This document shows positions 53,298 through 61,406 of a stretch of 64,000 nt of DNA, one piece after another. The position numbers and the translations under genes were made by a program. The stretch is from JAJFJD01 sp965228695 (lineage in GTDB: Bacteria > Pseudomonadota > Alphaproteobacteria > UBA8366), in contig CBDDIB010000002.1 of NCBI GenBank assembly GCA_965228695.1, positions 4,340,001-4,404,000 on the forward strand, written 5' to 3'. Within the stretch, counting starts at the first letter, position 1. Each line of letters starts with the position of its first letter. The notes under the pieces are model-generated. The model was not told the DNA's origin, did no database searches, and worked only from the letters and a program-made list of their open reading frames with translations.

Positions 53298-54239
53298 TCA
53301 GATTTCCTTCAAGACCGTGTCGAAATCCGCCGGCGCCTGCAGCGATTTACCGGTGATTTCGCGGTCGATTCGGCGGGTCAGCGTGGTCAGCACCTTGCCG
53401 GCACCGGCCTCGACCAGCGTGTCTACCTGTTGGTCTTTCATATAGAGGACGCTTTCGCGCCAGCGGACCATGCCGGTCACCTGCTCGACCAGCAACCGGC
53501 GAATCTCCTCCGGATCACTGACCTGGCTCGCCGTGACGTTCGCCACGACCGGGACCGACGGGGCCGAGATCGTCGTCGCGGACAGGGCCTCTTCCATGGC
53601 GTCGGCGGCGGGCTGCATCATCGGGCAATGGAACGGCGCGCTGACCGGCAGCATCACGCTCCGCTTCGCGCCGTGGTCGGCGGCGATTTCGACGGCCCGC
53701 TCGACGGCGGCGGTCGCACCGCTGACAACCACCTGACCCGGCGCGTTGTCATTTGCGCAGGCGCAGACGCCCGCTTCGGACGCTTCGGTGGCGACGGTCT
53801 GCGCCGTGTCCAGATCCAATCCGATCAGCGCCGCCATGGCGCCCTCGCCGACGGGAACCGCCTTCTGCATCGACTGGCCGCGCAGCTTGAGCAGCCGCGC
53901 CGCATCTTCAAGACGCAATGCACCGGCCGCCGCAAGCGCGGAATACTCGCCCAGCGAATGCCCCGCCACGAAGGCGGCCTTGCCGGGAATTGTGATGTTG
54001 CAGTCCTTTTCCAGCACCCGGACGACAGCCATGCTCACGGCCATCAGCGCCGGTTGCGCGTTTTCGGTCAGCGTGAGCTCGTCTTCCGGCCCTTCGAACA
54101 TGAGTCGGCTCAAGTTCTGGCTGAGCGCGTCGTCGACTTCCTCGAACAAATGCCGGGCGGTGGCGAAGGCGCCGGCCAGATCCTGACCCATGCCGACCGC
54201 CTGCGATCCCTGCCCCGGGAATACGAATGCTAATGTCAT
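53298..54239 (-). CDS. fabD: Malonyl-CoA:ACP transacylase
   Basis: A 313-residue acyltransferase loading malonyl onto ACP. Nucleophile Ser95 in GHSLG (93-97), the FPGQGSQ start (7-13), and the His in SAPFHCPMM are intact. It is the first gene of the fab operon, with a promoter-like site 39 bases upstream of its ATG. Confidence 0.95.
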   Translation of the reverse strand: MTLAFVFPGQGSQAVGMGQDLAGAFATARHLFEEVDDALSQNLSRLMFEGPEDELTLTENAQPALMAVSMAVVRVLEKDCNITIPGKAAFVAGHSLGEYSALAAAGALRLEDAARLLKLRGQSMQKAVPVGEGAMAALIGLDLDTAQTVATEASEAGVCACANDNAPGQVVVSGATAAVERAVEIAADHGAKRSVMLPVSAPFHCPMMQPAADAMEEALSATTISAPSVPVVANVTASQVSDPEEIRRLLVEQVTGMVRWRESVLYMKDQQVDTLVEAGAGKVLTTLTRRIDREITGKSLQAPADFDTVLKEI

Positions 54240-54277
54240 GTGTTTTTGGCCTCGCCCCCCTCGTTAAGGCGGGCTCA

Positions 54278-54305
54278 GTGATACCCGTTGACCGCTAGCT
54301 GTCAA
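54278..54305 (-). promoter_or_regulatory. Predicted sigma-70-type promoter for the fabD operon
   Basis: On the minus strand, TTGACA (54305-54300), a 16-base spacer and TATCAC (54283-54278) form a good housekeeping promoter 39 bases before the fabD start. It is divergent from the predicted rpsF promoter. Confidence 0.5.
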
Positions 54306-54356
54306 GCGCGCCTCCGATTCGATCGCGCAAGTCGGCGGGATACAGGGCCTTTTCGC

Positions 54357-54384
54357 TTTTCCCGAGGCGGGAAATGTGTATAGT
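54357..54384 (+). promoter_or_regulatory. Predicted promoter for rpsF-rpsR
   Basis: TTTTCC (54357-54362), a 16-base spacer and TATAGT (54379-54384). The -10 is good, the -35 is weak, as is common for ribosomal protein promoters in this class. It would give a leader of about 145 bases before rpsF. Confidence 0.4.
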
Positions 54385-54391
54385 GCGCCCC

Positions 54392-54536
54392 TTCGCAGCA
54401 TGCCGATTTCGGCGTGCTCATGACCATAGCTCCTTGCCGGCCCCAATTGGGTCGGCTAGACCCGGCCGGTCCGACGGATATTCCTGTTGAATTCCATGGA
54501 CTTCGGGTCGTGAAGAGCCGAAGGGAGTGTTTATAG
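54392..54536 (+). promoter_or_regulatory. 5' leader of the rpsF operon, possible S6:S18 control hairpin
   Basis: A GC-rich leader with short complementary stretches (CCGGCCCC and the later CCCGGCCGG around 54434-54465, and CCAATTGG in the loop). S6:S18 leaders that bind the ribosomal proteins to control this operon are known in many bacteria; I cannot confirm the characteristic bulge by eye, so this is a placement rather than a firm motif. Confidence 0.3.
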
Positions 54537-55070
54537 ATGCCGCTTTACGAAAGCGTGTTCATCGTCCGTCAGGACGTTACCGCCGCTCAGGTCGATGCCC
54601 TGGGAGATGGCTTTGCCAAGATTGTCGAAGACAATGGCGGGGCCATGGAACGGCGCGAATACTGGGGTCTGCGGACCCTCTCCTACCGCATTAAGAAGAA
54701 TCGCAAGGGACATTACGTCCTGTTCAACTTGAATGCGCCCACCACCTGCTTGCAGGAAATGGAGCGCAACATGCGGCTGAACGAAGACGTGCTTCGATAC
54801 ATGACGATCCGGCTGGACGACGCCCGTGCTGAACCGTCGCCGATCATGCAAGGCAAGGGCGACCGCGAGCGCGAACGCGCCGACCGGGGCGGCCGCGGCG
54901 GCCCGCGGGGGCGCGGCGACCGGTCCGACCGGCCTGAACGGTCCGAAAAGCCCGACTCGAAGCCCGACTCGAAGCCCGACGCCAAAGCGGATGCCAAAGC
55001 GGACGGGCCAGCCGAAAAGCCGGCTGAAGCCGAAAGCGCGCCTGCAGAAACCAAAGAGACGGAGAGCTAA
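54537..55070 (+). CDS. rpsF: 30S ribosomal protein S6 with long acidic/basic tail
   Basis: A 177-residue S6. The folded part is residues 1-100 (MPLYESVFIVRQD, then YWGLRTLSYRIKKNRKGHY). From about 105 the tail is first Arg/Gly-rich, then Lys/Asp/Ala/Glu-rich with a repeated KPDS unit, some 70 residues longer than the core needs. S6 binds S18 in the 30S platform. AGGGAG lies upstream of the ATG. rpsR begins two bases after the stop. Confidence 0.95.
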   Translation: MPLYESVFIVRQDVTAAQVDALGDGFAKIVEDNGGAMERREYWGLRTLSYRIKKNRKGHYVLFNLNAPTTCLQEMERNMRLNEDVLRYMTIRLDDARAEPSPIMQGKGDRERERADRGGRGGPRGRGDRSDRPERSEKPDSKPDSKPDAKADAKADGPAEKPAEAESAPAETKETES

Positions 55071-55072
55071 TC

Positions 55073-55324
55073 ATGGCACCACCACGTTCTGGCGGCGGCG
55101 GCCGACGGCCGTTTTTCCGGCGCCGCAAAACCTGTCCGTTCTCGGGTCCGAATGCGCCGACCATCGATTACACGGACGTCAAACTGTTGAGCCGCTTCAT
55201 CTCTGAACGCGGGAAGATCGTCCCCAGCCGCATCACCGCCGTTTCCGCGAAGAAACAGCGTGAGCTGGCAAAGGCGATCAAGCGCGCCCGGTTCTTGGCG
55301 TTGCTGCCCTACGTTCTGAAGTAA
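55073..55324 (+). CDS. rpsR: 30S ribosomal protein S18
   Basis: An 83-residue S18, with FRRRKTCPFSG near 20-30 and the signature DVKLLSRFISERGKIVPSRI (about 43-62). It pairs with S6 in the platform of the 30S subunit. The gene follows rpsF by two bases and precedes a DUF2232 membrane protein. Confidence 0.96.
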   Translation: MAPPRSGGGGRRPFFRRRKTCPFSGPNAPTIDYTDVKLLSRFISERGKIVPSRITAVSAKKQRELAKAIKRARFLALLPYVLK

Positions 55325-55350
55325 GCGAAAACGGTTCGGGTGCGGCGTGG

Positions 55351-56298
55351 ATGTTTTCCGGCAGACAATGGCTGACGATCCTGCTTTCGGGCGGGACGAC
55401 GGCGTTTGCCTTCATGATGGCGCTGAGCGGCAGCATCGGCGGTATGTTCCTGTCGAATTTCACCCAACTGCCGTTGTTCCTGGCCGGACTCAGTCTCGGC
55501 ATGACCGGCACGATCGCGGCTACCGGCGTGGCCGCGGGCGTCCTTCTGATCGCCGGGGCATCGATCGGCATTCCCTTGCTGCTGGTTCTCTATGCGGCGC
55601 CGGCGATCGTTCTGACCCGTCAGGCGGTGCTTTCGCGGCCGGACGGCCAAGGCGGCCAGGAATGGTATCCGCCGGGACTGCTTCTGCTGTGGGCGACGGG
55701 CATGGCGGCGGTGTTGATGACCGTTGGGTTCATCCTGTTGAGCAGCAACGCGGAGAGCGCAGAGGCGGGTATCCGTCAACTGCTCGATCAAGTCTTCCAG
55801 CGGATCGTGCCCGCCGGACAAGCGGAGCAGCGGCAAATCCTGGTGGATATGATTTCGCCGCTCCTGCCCGGCATATCCGCCGCGATGTGGATCCTGTTGG
55901 TGGCGGTGAACGGGTCGCTCGCACAGGGACTGCTTGTTCGGGGTCAACGCAATTTGCGGCCGAGTCCCGATTTGGCAACGCTCGAATTGCCGCGGGCGCT
56001 CTTGTTCGTTCTGGCGATCGCCGTCGCGGCGGGCTTGCTGTTGCCCGGCAGCCTCGGCTACTTCGGGCGAAATATCGCGGTCGTCTTGGGCGTGCCCTAT
56101 TTTTTCGCCGGCCTCGGCGTGTTGCACTTTCTGGCGCGACGGCACCCGGCCGGCGTCCTGCTGCTGTTTCTCTGTTATATGGTTCTCATTCTGTTATCCC
56201 TGTTTTTCAAATGGCCCACGTTTGCGGTCGCCGTGGTTGGCATGGTCGATCAATGGACCGACTTGCGCCAACGGGTGCGCAACCGTGGACCGGACTAG
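55351..56298 (+). CDS. DUF2232 family membrane protein
   Basis: A 315-residue integral membrane protein with about eight segments, in the position between rpsR and rplI where a DUF2232 protein is usual in Alphaproteobacteria. Function unknown in the family. A Gly/Leu-rich N-terminal half (about 5-100) and a second cluster of segments from about 205 to 290 flank an amphipathic region with SNAESAEAG. The ATG lacks a good ribosome site; it may depend on translation from rpsR, 26 bases upstream. Confidence 0.83.
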   Translation: MFSGRQWLTILLSGGTTAFAFMMALSGSIGGMFLSNFTQLPLFLAGLSLGMTGTIAATGVAAGVLLIAGASIGIPLLLVLYAAPAIVLTRQAVLSRPDGQGGQEWYPPGLLLLWATGMAAVLMTVGFILLSSNAESAEAGIRQLLDQVFQRIVPAGQAEQRQILVDMISPLLPGISAAMWILLVAVNGSLAQGLLVRGQRNLRPSPDLATLELPRALLFVLAIAVAAGLLLPGSLGYFGRNIAVVLGVPYFFAGLGVLHFLARRHPAGVLLLFLCYMVLILLSLFFKWPTFAVAVVGMVDQWTDLRQRVRNRGPD

Positions 56299-56309
56299 GA
56301 GGTTAAGCC

Positions 56310-57011
56310 ATGGAAGTCATTCTGCTGGAGCGGATCGAAAAGCTCGGGCAAATGGGCGATGTCGTCGCCGTGAAGCCTGGCTACGCGCGCAACTATCTCT
56401 TGCCGGCAAGGAAGGCGATGCGGGCAACGAAGGAAAACCTCGCGGTTTTCGAGACGCAGCGTCAGCAGCTCGAGGCGGAGAACCTGAAACGCCGCGACGA
56501 GGCGCAACAGGTCGCCGACAGGCTCGACGGGCTGAAAGTCGTGATCATCCGGAGCGCCGGTGAAAGCGGACAGCTTTACGGCTCGGTCAATGCCCGCGAT
56601 ATTTCCGATGCGGTCACCGAAGGCGGCTTCACGATCCAGCGCAACCAGGTCGTGCTCGAACGGCCGGTCAAGACGCTGGGCCTGTTCGACCTTCGCATTC
56701 GGCTTCATCCGGAGGTCGACGCGACGGTGACGGCCAACGTCGCCCGGTCGGACGAAGAAGCGGCCGAGCAACAACGTCTGGGCCGCGCCATTCTCTCGGC
56801 CGAAGCCGAAGAGGCGGCGCAGGAAGCACAAGCGGCCGAGGAAGCACAGGCCGCCGCGGAAGCCATGTTCGATCCGGAAGCCGCGGACCAGGCGAAGGAA
56901 GTGGCCGCCGGCCTGGACGATACCCTGGACGAGGGCGACGGCGAAGAAACGGCAGCCGCGCCCGCAGAAGATGCGCAGGGCGACGGCGACTCGGAGAAAG
57001 AACAGGCCTGA
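56310..57011 (+). CDS. rplI: 50S ribosomal protein L9 with acidic extension
   Basis: A 233-residue L9. The N-domain (MEVILLERIEKLGQMGDVV, with GYARNYLLPARKA at about 25-37) binds 23S rRNA, and the C-domain ends near residue 150. The remaining 80 or so residues are an Ala/Glu/Asp-rich tail with coiled-coil tendency, beyond the normal family length of about 150. Strong ribosome site AGGAGG. Fourth gene of the rpsF cluster. Confidence 0.93.
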   Translation: MEVILLERIEKLGQMGDVVAVKPGYARNYLLPARKAMRATKENLAVFETQRQQLEAENLKRRDEAQQVADRLDGLKVVIIRSAGESGQLYGSVNARDISDAVTEGGFTIQRNQVVLERPVKTLGLFDLRIRLHPEVDATVTANVARSDEEAAEQQRLGRAILSAEAEEAAQEAQAAEEAQAAAEAMFDPEAADQAKEVAAGLDDTLDEGDGEETAAAPAEDAQGDGDSEKEQA

Positions 57012-57125
57012 TCGACCGGCCAAATCCGGCAGACAGCGCTTCCCGAAAAAAAGAAATCGGACCGCTGTCACGCCGGATCAGCTTGGCGTTGGAGAGTTAT
57101 CCCCGGGTTCCTTCTAATTCGGTGC

Positions 57126-57153
57126 TTGTCCTCCCCGGATGCGGTGGTAAGTT
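57126..57153 (+). promoter_or_regulatory. Predicted promoter giving a leaderless dnaB mRNA
   Basis: TTGTCC (57126-57131), 16 bases, then TAAGTT (57148-57153). Transcription would start about 57160-57163, at or just before the dnaB ATG (57163), which has no Shine-Dalgarno sequence. Both facts point to a leaderless message. Confidence 0.4.
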
Positions 57154-57162
57154 GCGCCCCCG

Positions 57163-58695
57163 ATGTCGAACACCGTACCCGATACGAATGTCGCGCCGCT
57201 GCATGGCGACGACGCCAACGCCCAGGCGCAGCTTCGCGTCCCGCCGCACAATGCGGAGATCGAAGCCGCTCTGTTGGGCGCCATTCTGACCAACAACCGC
57301 GCGTATGAGCGCGTCGGCGATTTCCTGCAGGCGGATCATTTCTACGAGCCGGTGCACGGCCGGATTTTCGATGCCGCCGCCAAGCTGATGGAACAGGGGC
57401 AGATCGCCAGCCCTTTGACGCTGAAATACTTTTTCGAAAATGACGAAGCGCTCGCCGCGGTCGGCGGATCGCAGTATCTGTTCGATCTCGCCGCGTCGGT
57501 GGTGACGGTGATCAACGCGGGGGATTACGGCAAGACGATCCACGACCTTTTTCTCCGCCGCCAATTGATCGCGCTCGGCGAGGACGTGGTCAACGACGCC
57601 TACGAGCCGGACATCGACACGCCGGCGGGCGGTCAGATCGAAACGGCGGAACAGCGCCTCTACGACCTTGCCAATACCGGCGAGTTGGAACGCAGCGTCA
57701 TGCCGCTGGGCGAAGCCGCGAATATCGCCGTGCAAAGCGCGGAGGAAGCCTTCCGGCGCGACAGCCATGTGGTCGGCGTGACCACCGGTCTCAAGGACCT
57801 CGACCAGAAACTCGGCGGCCTGCATCCGTCCGACTTGGTCATCCTTGCGGGCCGGCCGTCGATGGGCAAAACCGCGCTGGCCACGAATATCGCCTTCAAC
57901 GCCGCCAAGCATTTCAAGGAAACCGTCGACGAGAACGGCCGGACGCATACCGAAGGCGGCCATGTCGTGTTTTTCTCGCTCGAAATGTCCGCCGAACAGC
58001 TCGCCTCGCGTATTCTGTCGGAACAGGCGGAACTGTCATCCGACGCGATCCGGCGCGGCGACATCAGCAGCGACGAATTCAACAACCTCGTCCTCGCCAG
58101 CCAACGTATTCATAAGCTGCCGCTCTATATCGACGATACGCCGGCGCTGACGATTTCCGGCCTGCGCACCCGCGCGCGCCGGCTGAAGCGTCAGCAGAAA
58201 CTGCACATGATCATCGTCGATTATCTGCAGCTTCTGCATCCCGCCCCCGGACGGCGCACCGACAACCGGGTGCAGGAAATCTCGGAAATCACCCGCGGGC
58301 TCAAGACCCTGGCGAAGGAACTCGAGGTGCCGGTGCTGGCGCTATCGCAGTTGTCGCGTCAGGTCGAGAACCGCGAGGACAAGCGGCCACAGCTCGCCGA
58401 CCTGCGCGAATCCGGATCGATCGAACAGGACGCCGACGTCGTGATGTTCATCTTCCGCGAAGAGTATTACCTGGAAAAAGGCGAACCGATCCAAGGCCTC
58501 GAAGAAGCACAGGACAAGTTCCTCAGCCGCATGGAAAACCATGCACAACGCCTGGAACAAGTCCGCAATACCGCGAGCGTGATCATCGCCAAACAGCGGC
58601 ACGGACCGGTCGGGACGATTGATCTATACTTCGACGGGAAATTCACCCGTTTTGGGGACCTGGACCGGCAGCATAGTGAAGATGCCTTCCCCTAA
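57163..58695 (+). CDS. dnaB: Replicative DNA helicase DnaB
   Basis: A 510-residue hexameric helicase. N-terminal primase-binding domain (PPHNAEIEAALLGAILTNNR, about 27-46), linker, and RecA-like motor: Walker A GRPSMGKT (230-237), Walker B-type IIVDYLQLL, and LSQLSRQVENREDKRP. Normal length, no intein. The 3' end overlaps the alr start by 14 bases. No Shine-Dalgarno precedes the ATG. Confidence 0.96.
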   Translation: MSNTVPDTNVAPLHGDDANAQAQLRVPPHNAEIEAALLGAILTNNRAYERVGDFLQADHFYEPVHGRIFDAAAKLMEQGQIASPLTLKYFFENDEALAAVGGSQYLFDLAASVVTVINAGDYGKTIHDLFLRRQLIALGEDVVNDAYEPDIDTPAGGQIETAEQRLYDLANTGELERSVMPLGEAANIAVQSAEEAFRRDSHVVGVTTGLKDLDQKLGGLHPSDLVILAGRPSMGKTALATNIAFNAAKHFKETVDENGRTHTEGGHVVFFSLEMSAEQLASRILSEQAELSSDAIRRGDISSDEFNNLVLASQRIHKLPLYIDDTPALTISGLRTRARRLKRQQKLHMIIVDYLQLLHPAPGRRTDNRVQEISEITRGLKTLAKELEVPVLALSQLSRQVENREDKRPQLADLRESGSIEQDADVVMFIFREEYYLEKGEPIQGLEEAQDKFLSRMENHAQRLEQVRNTASVIIAKQRHGPVGTIDLYFDGKFTRFGDLDRQHSEDAFP

Positions 58696-59806
58696 AATTA
58701 GCGGTCCGCCGAATGCGACCACGGTCCTGACGATCGATCTGGACGCGCTGGCGGCCAACTACCGGCTTCTGAAGGAGCGCGCCGCGCCGGCGCACTGCGC
58801 GGCGGTGGTGAAGGCCGACGGCTATGGCTTGGGCGTCGGCCCGGTCGGCCGCACCCTGCACGCGGCAGGGTGCACACGGTTCTTCGTCGCCCATCTCGAC
58901 GAGGCCGCCACGTTACGCGAAGCGCTGGGCGGCAAGACCGTCACTGCCGAAATCGCCGTGCTCAACGGCCTGATGCCGGGTCAGGAAAGCGTCTTCCGCG
59001 ATCATGGCTTGATGCCCGTTTTGAACGACTTGGGTCAGGTCGCGCAATGGTCCGCGGACTGCCGGGCGAACGGCGCGCATCCCGCGATCCTGCATCTGGA
59101 CACCGGCATGTGCCGCCTCGGCCTGCCGCCGGAAGAACAGCAAATTCTGTTCGACGATCCGCAGCGCCTCGACGGCTTGCCGCTCCGCTGCATCATGAGC
59201 CACCTCGCGTGCGCGGACACGCCGGAACACCCGCTCAACCGGCAACAGCAGAAAGATTTCGCCGCCGCGATCAAGCGGCTGCCGACGGTCGACGCGTCGC
59301 TGGCCGCCTCGTCCGGCACTTTCCTCGGCCCGGACTGGCATTTCGATATGGTGCGGCCTGGCGTGTCGCTGTATGGCGTCGCACCGACGCCGGGCGAGCC
59401 GAATCCGATGACGCCTGTCGTCAAACTATCGGGCAAAATCATACAGATACGTCACGTTGACGCTCCCCAGACCGTTGGCTATGGTGCGACGCATCGCTTC
59501 ACCGGCCCGACGCGCGTTGCGACCGTCGCCGCCGGATACGCAGACGGCTACCTGCGCAGTCTCAGTGGCCGGGCCTCCGCCAGCATCGGCGGTGTAACAG
59601 TACCGGTGGTCGGTCGGGTATCGATGGATCTTATTACGCTCGATATTTCCAACGCGCCGGCGGCACAACCCGGCGATATGATCGACCTTATCGGTCCGGA
59701 CTTCGACGTCGACGCCGCCGCGGACGCGGCCGGAACCATCGGTTACGAAATCCTGACCAGTCTCGGCCGACGCTATCAGCGACATTATGTTGGAGGCACT
59801 GCATGA
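58682..59806 (+). CDS. alr: Alanine racemase
   Basis: A 374-residue PLP-dependent racemase that makes D-alanine for peptidoglycan. PLP-Lys K44 in AVVKADGYGLG, and the second catalytic Tyr in VGYGATH. The substrate pocket segment GYADGYLRSLSGRA is present. The ATG at 58682 overlaps dnaB; a GTG two codons upstream (58676) is an alternative. The end overlaps the mlaE ATG by four bases (ATGA), coupling it to the lipid-transport genes. Confidence 0.93.
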   Translation: MPSPKISGPPNATTVLTIDLDALAANYRLLKERAAPAHCAAVVKADGYGLGVGPVGRTLHAAGCTRFFVAHLDEAATLREALGGKTVTAEIAVLNGLMPGQESVFRDHGLMPVLNDLGQVAQWSADCRANGAHPAILHLDTGMCRLGLPPEEQQILFDDPQRLDGLPLRCIMSHLACADTPEHPLNRQQQKDFAAAIKRLPTVDASLAASSGTFLGPDWHFDMVRPGVSLYGVAPTPGEPNPMTPVVKLSGKIIQIRHVDAPQTVGYGATHRFTGPTRVATVAAGYADGYLRSLSGRASASIGGVTVPVVGRVSMDLITLDISNAPAAQPGDMIDLIGPDFDVDAAADAAGTIGYEILTSLGRRYQRHYVGGTA

Positions 59807-60582
59807 CGGCTGTGCAAACCGTTGGACGCTTGTTTCTCGCCTTTCTGGAGTTAGTCGGCGAGGTGACGGTTTTCACCCTCGTCTCCGTTTCGCACTGCCT
59901 CCGGCGTCCGTTCTATTTCCGGCTGATCGGCCGCCAGATGATGGAAATCGGCTATTACTCGCTGCCGGTTATCGCCTTGACCACGTTGTTCGCCGGCATG
60001 GTCCTCGCGTTGCAGAGCTACACCGGATTTCAGCGAAATTCAGTCGGCGCGGAAAGCGTGATCGCCGAGATCGTCGTTTTGAGCATCACCCGCGAACTCG
60101 GGCCGGTCCTCGCGGGCCTGATGGTCGCCGCCCGCGTCGGCTCGTCCATCGCGGCGGAGATCGGCACGATGCGCGTCACCGAGCAGATCGACGCCCTGGT
60201 CACGCTGTCGACCAATCCATTCAAGTATCTTGTCGCGCCCCGGATGATCGCCGGCGTGACGACGCTGCCGATTCTGATCCTGATCGGCGACATCATCGGC
60301 GTGTTCGGCGGATACATCGTCGCGGTCTATAAGCTCGGGTTCAACCCGACACTCTACCTCAAGAGCAGTTGGGAAAATCTGTTCCTCGAAGATGTCGTGA
60401 CCGGCCTCGTGAAGGCCGCTGTCTTCGGCTTCGTCGTCACCTTGATGGGCTGCTATCAGGGGTACAACTCGCAGGGCGGCGCCCAGGGCGTGGGTGCAGC
60501 GACGATCAACTCGGTCGTCAGCTCGTCGATCCTAATCCTGATCCTGAACTACCTCATCTCAGCAATGTTCTTCGGCGTATGA
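59803..60582 (+). CDS. mlaE: Phospholipid ABC transporter permease MlaE
   Basis: A 259-residue MlaE/YrbE-type permease of the Mla retrograde phospholipid system with about five to six membrane segments. The conserved SITRELGPVLAGLMVAARVG (about 88-107) and EIGTMRVTEQIDAL (about 112-125) form the coupling helices. The start overlaps alr and the end overlaps mlaF, both through ATGA. The usual MlaD substrate-binding gene is not next to it. Confidence 0.93.
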   Translation: MTAVQTVGRLFLAFLELVGEVTVFTLVSVSHCLRRPFYFRLIGRQMMEIGYYSLPVIALTTLFAGMVLALQSYTGFQRNSVGAESVIAEIVVLSITRELGPVLAGLMVAARVGSSIAAEIGTMRVTEQIDALVTLSTNPFKYLVAPRMIAGVTTLPILILIGDIIGVFGGYIVAVYKLGFNPTLYLKSSWENLFLEDVVTGLVKAAVFGFVVTLMGCYQGYNSQGGAQGVGAATINSVVSSSILILILNYLISAMFFGV

Positions 60583-61352
60583 CGACACCGAAAATCAGCC
60601 TGCGCAACGTCGCCAAACATTTCGGCAAAAAGGTCGTACTCGACGGCGTCGATTTGGATGTCATGCCGGGAGAGTCGGTCGTGATCATCGGCGGCTCGGG
60701 CTCGGGCAAATCGGTGACGCTGAAATGCATCCTCGGCCTGCTGACGCCCGATTCCGGCGAGATCGAAATCGACGGCGAATCGGTCGTCGGCATCGGCGAC
60801 AGCGATCGCGAGCACATCAATGCGAAGATCGGCATGCTGTTCCAAAGCGCCGCATTGTTCGACAGCCTGCCGGTATGGGAAAACGCCGCCTTCGGTCTCA
60901 TTGCGGGCAAAGGCATGTCGCGGAAGGCCGCGCAGCCGATCGCAATGGAGAAGCTGGCCCTGGTCGGCCTCGACGAAAAGATCGCCATGATGTCGCCAGC
61001 GGATCTGTCCGTCGGCATGCGAAAGCGCGTCGGCCTCGCCCGCGCGGTGGCGACCGACCCCGAGATCATCTTCTTCGACGAGCCGACTACCGGCATCGAT
61101 CCCGTCATGGGTGATATCATCAACGAGTTGATCGTTGACTGTACCCGCGAGACCGGCGCTTCCGGGTTGACGATCACGCACGACATGGCGAGCGCCCGCA
61201 AGATTTCAGACAAGATCGCCATGTTGTATAAAGGCAAGATCGTGTGGGCCGGCCCGACCGCGGAAATCGATACGGCGGACAATCCGATCGTTCAGCAATT
61301 CATCTTCGGCCGGGCGGACGGCCCGATCGAATTGGATGTCAGCCGAGCATGA
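60579..61352 (+). CDS. mlaF: Phospholipid ABC transporter ATPase MlaF
   Basis: A 257-residue ABC ATPase partner of MlaE. Walker A GGSGSGKS (38-45), Walker B IIFFDEPTTG, signature LSVGM (Val in place of the common second Gly of LSGGQ/LSGGM), and the switch His in THDM. ATG at 60579 overlaps the mlaE stop. It couples ATP hydrolysis to lipid movement between outer and inner membranes. radA follows after 54 bases. Confidence 0.92.
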   Translation: MTTPKISLRNVAKHFGKKVVLDGVDLDVMPGESVVIIGGSGSGKSVTLKCILGLLTPDSGEIEIDGESVVGIGDSDREHINAKIGMLFQSAALFDSLPVWENAAFGLIAGKGMSRKAAQPIAMEKLALVGLDEKIAMMSPADLSVGMRKRVGLARAVATDPEIIFFDEPTTGIDPVMGDIINELIVDCTRETGASGLTITHDMASARKISDKIAMLYKGKIVWAGPTAEIDTADNPIVQQFIFGRADGPIELDVSRA

Positions 61353-61406
61353 TTCCGGCGGCGCTCGAACCGGCACGCCTTTTGACTCGACAACGCGGAG
61401 CCTGAA

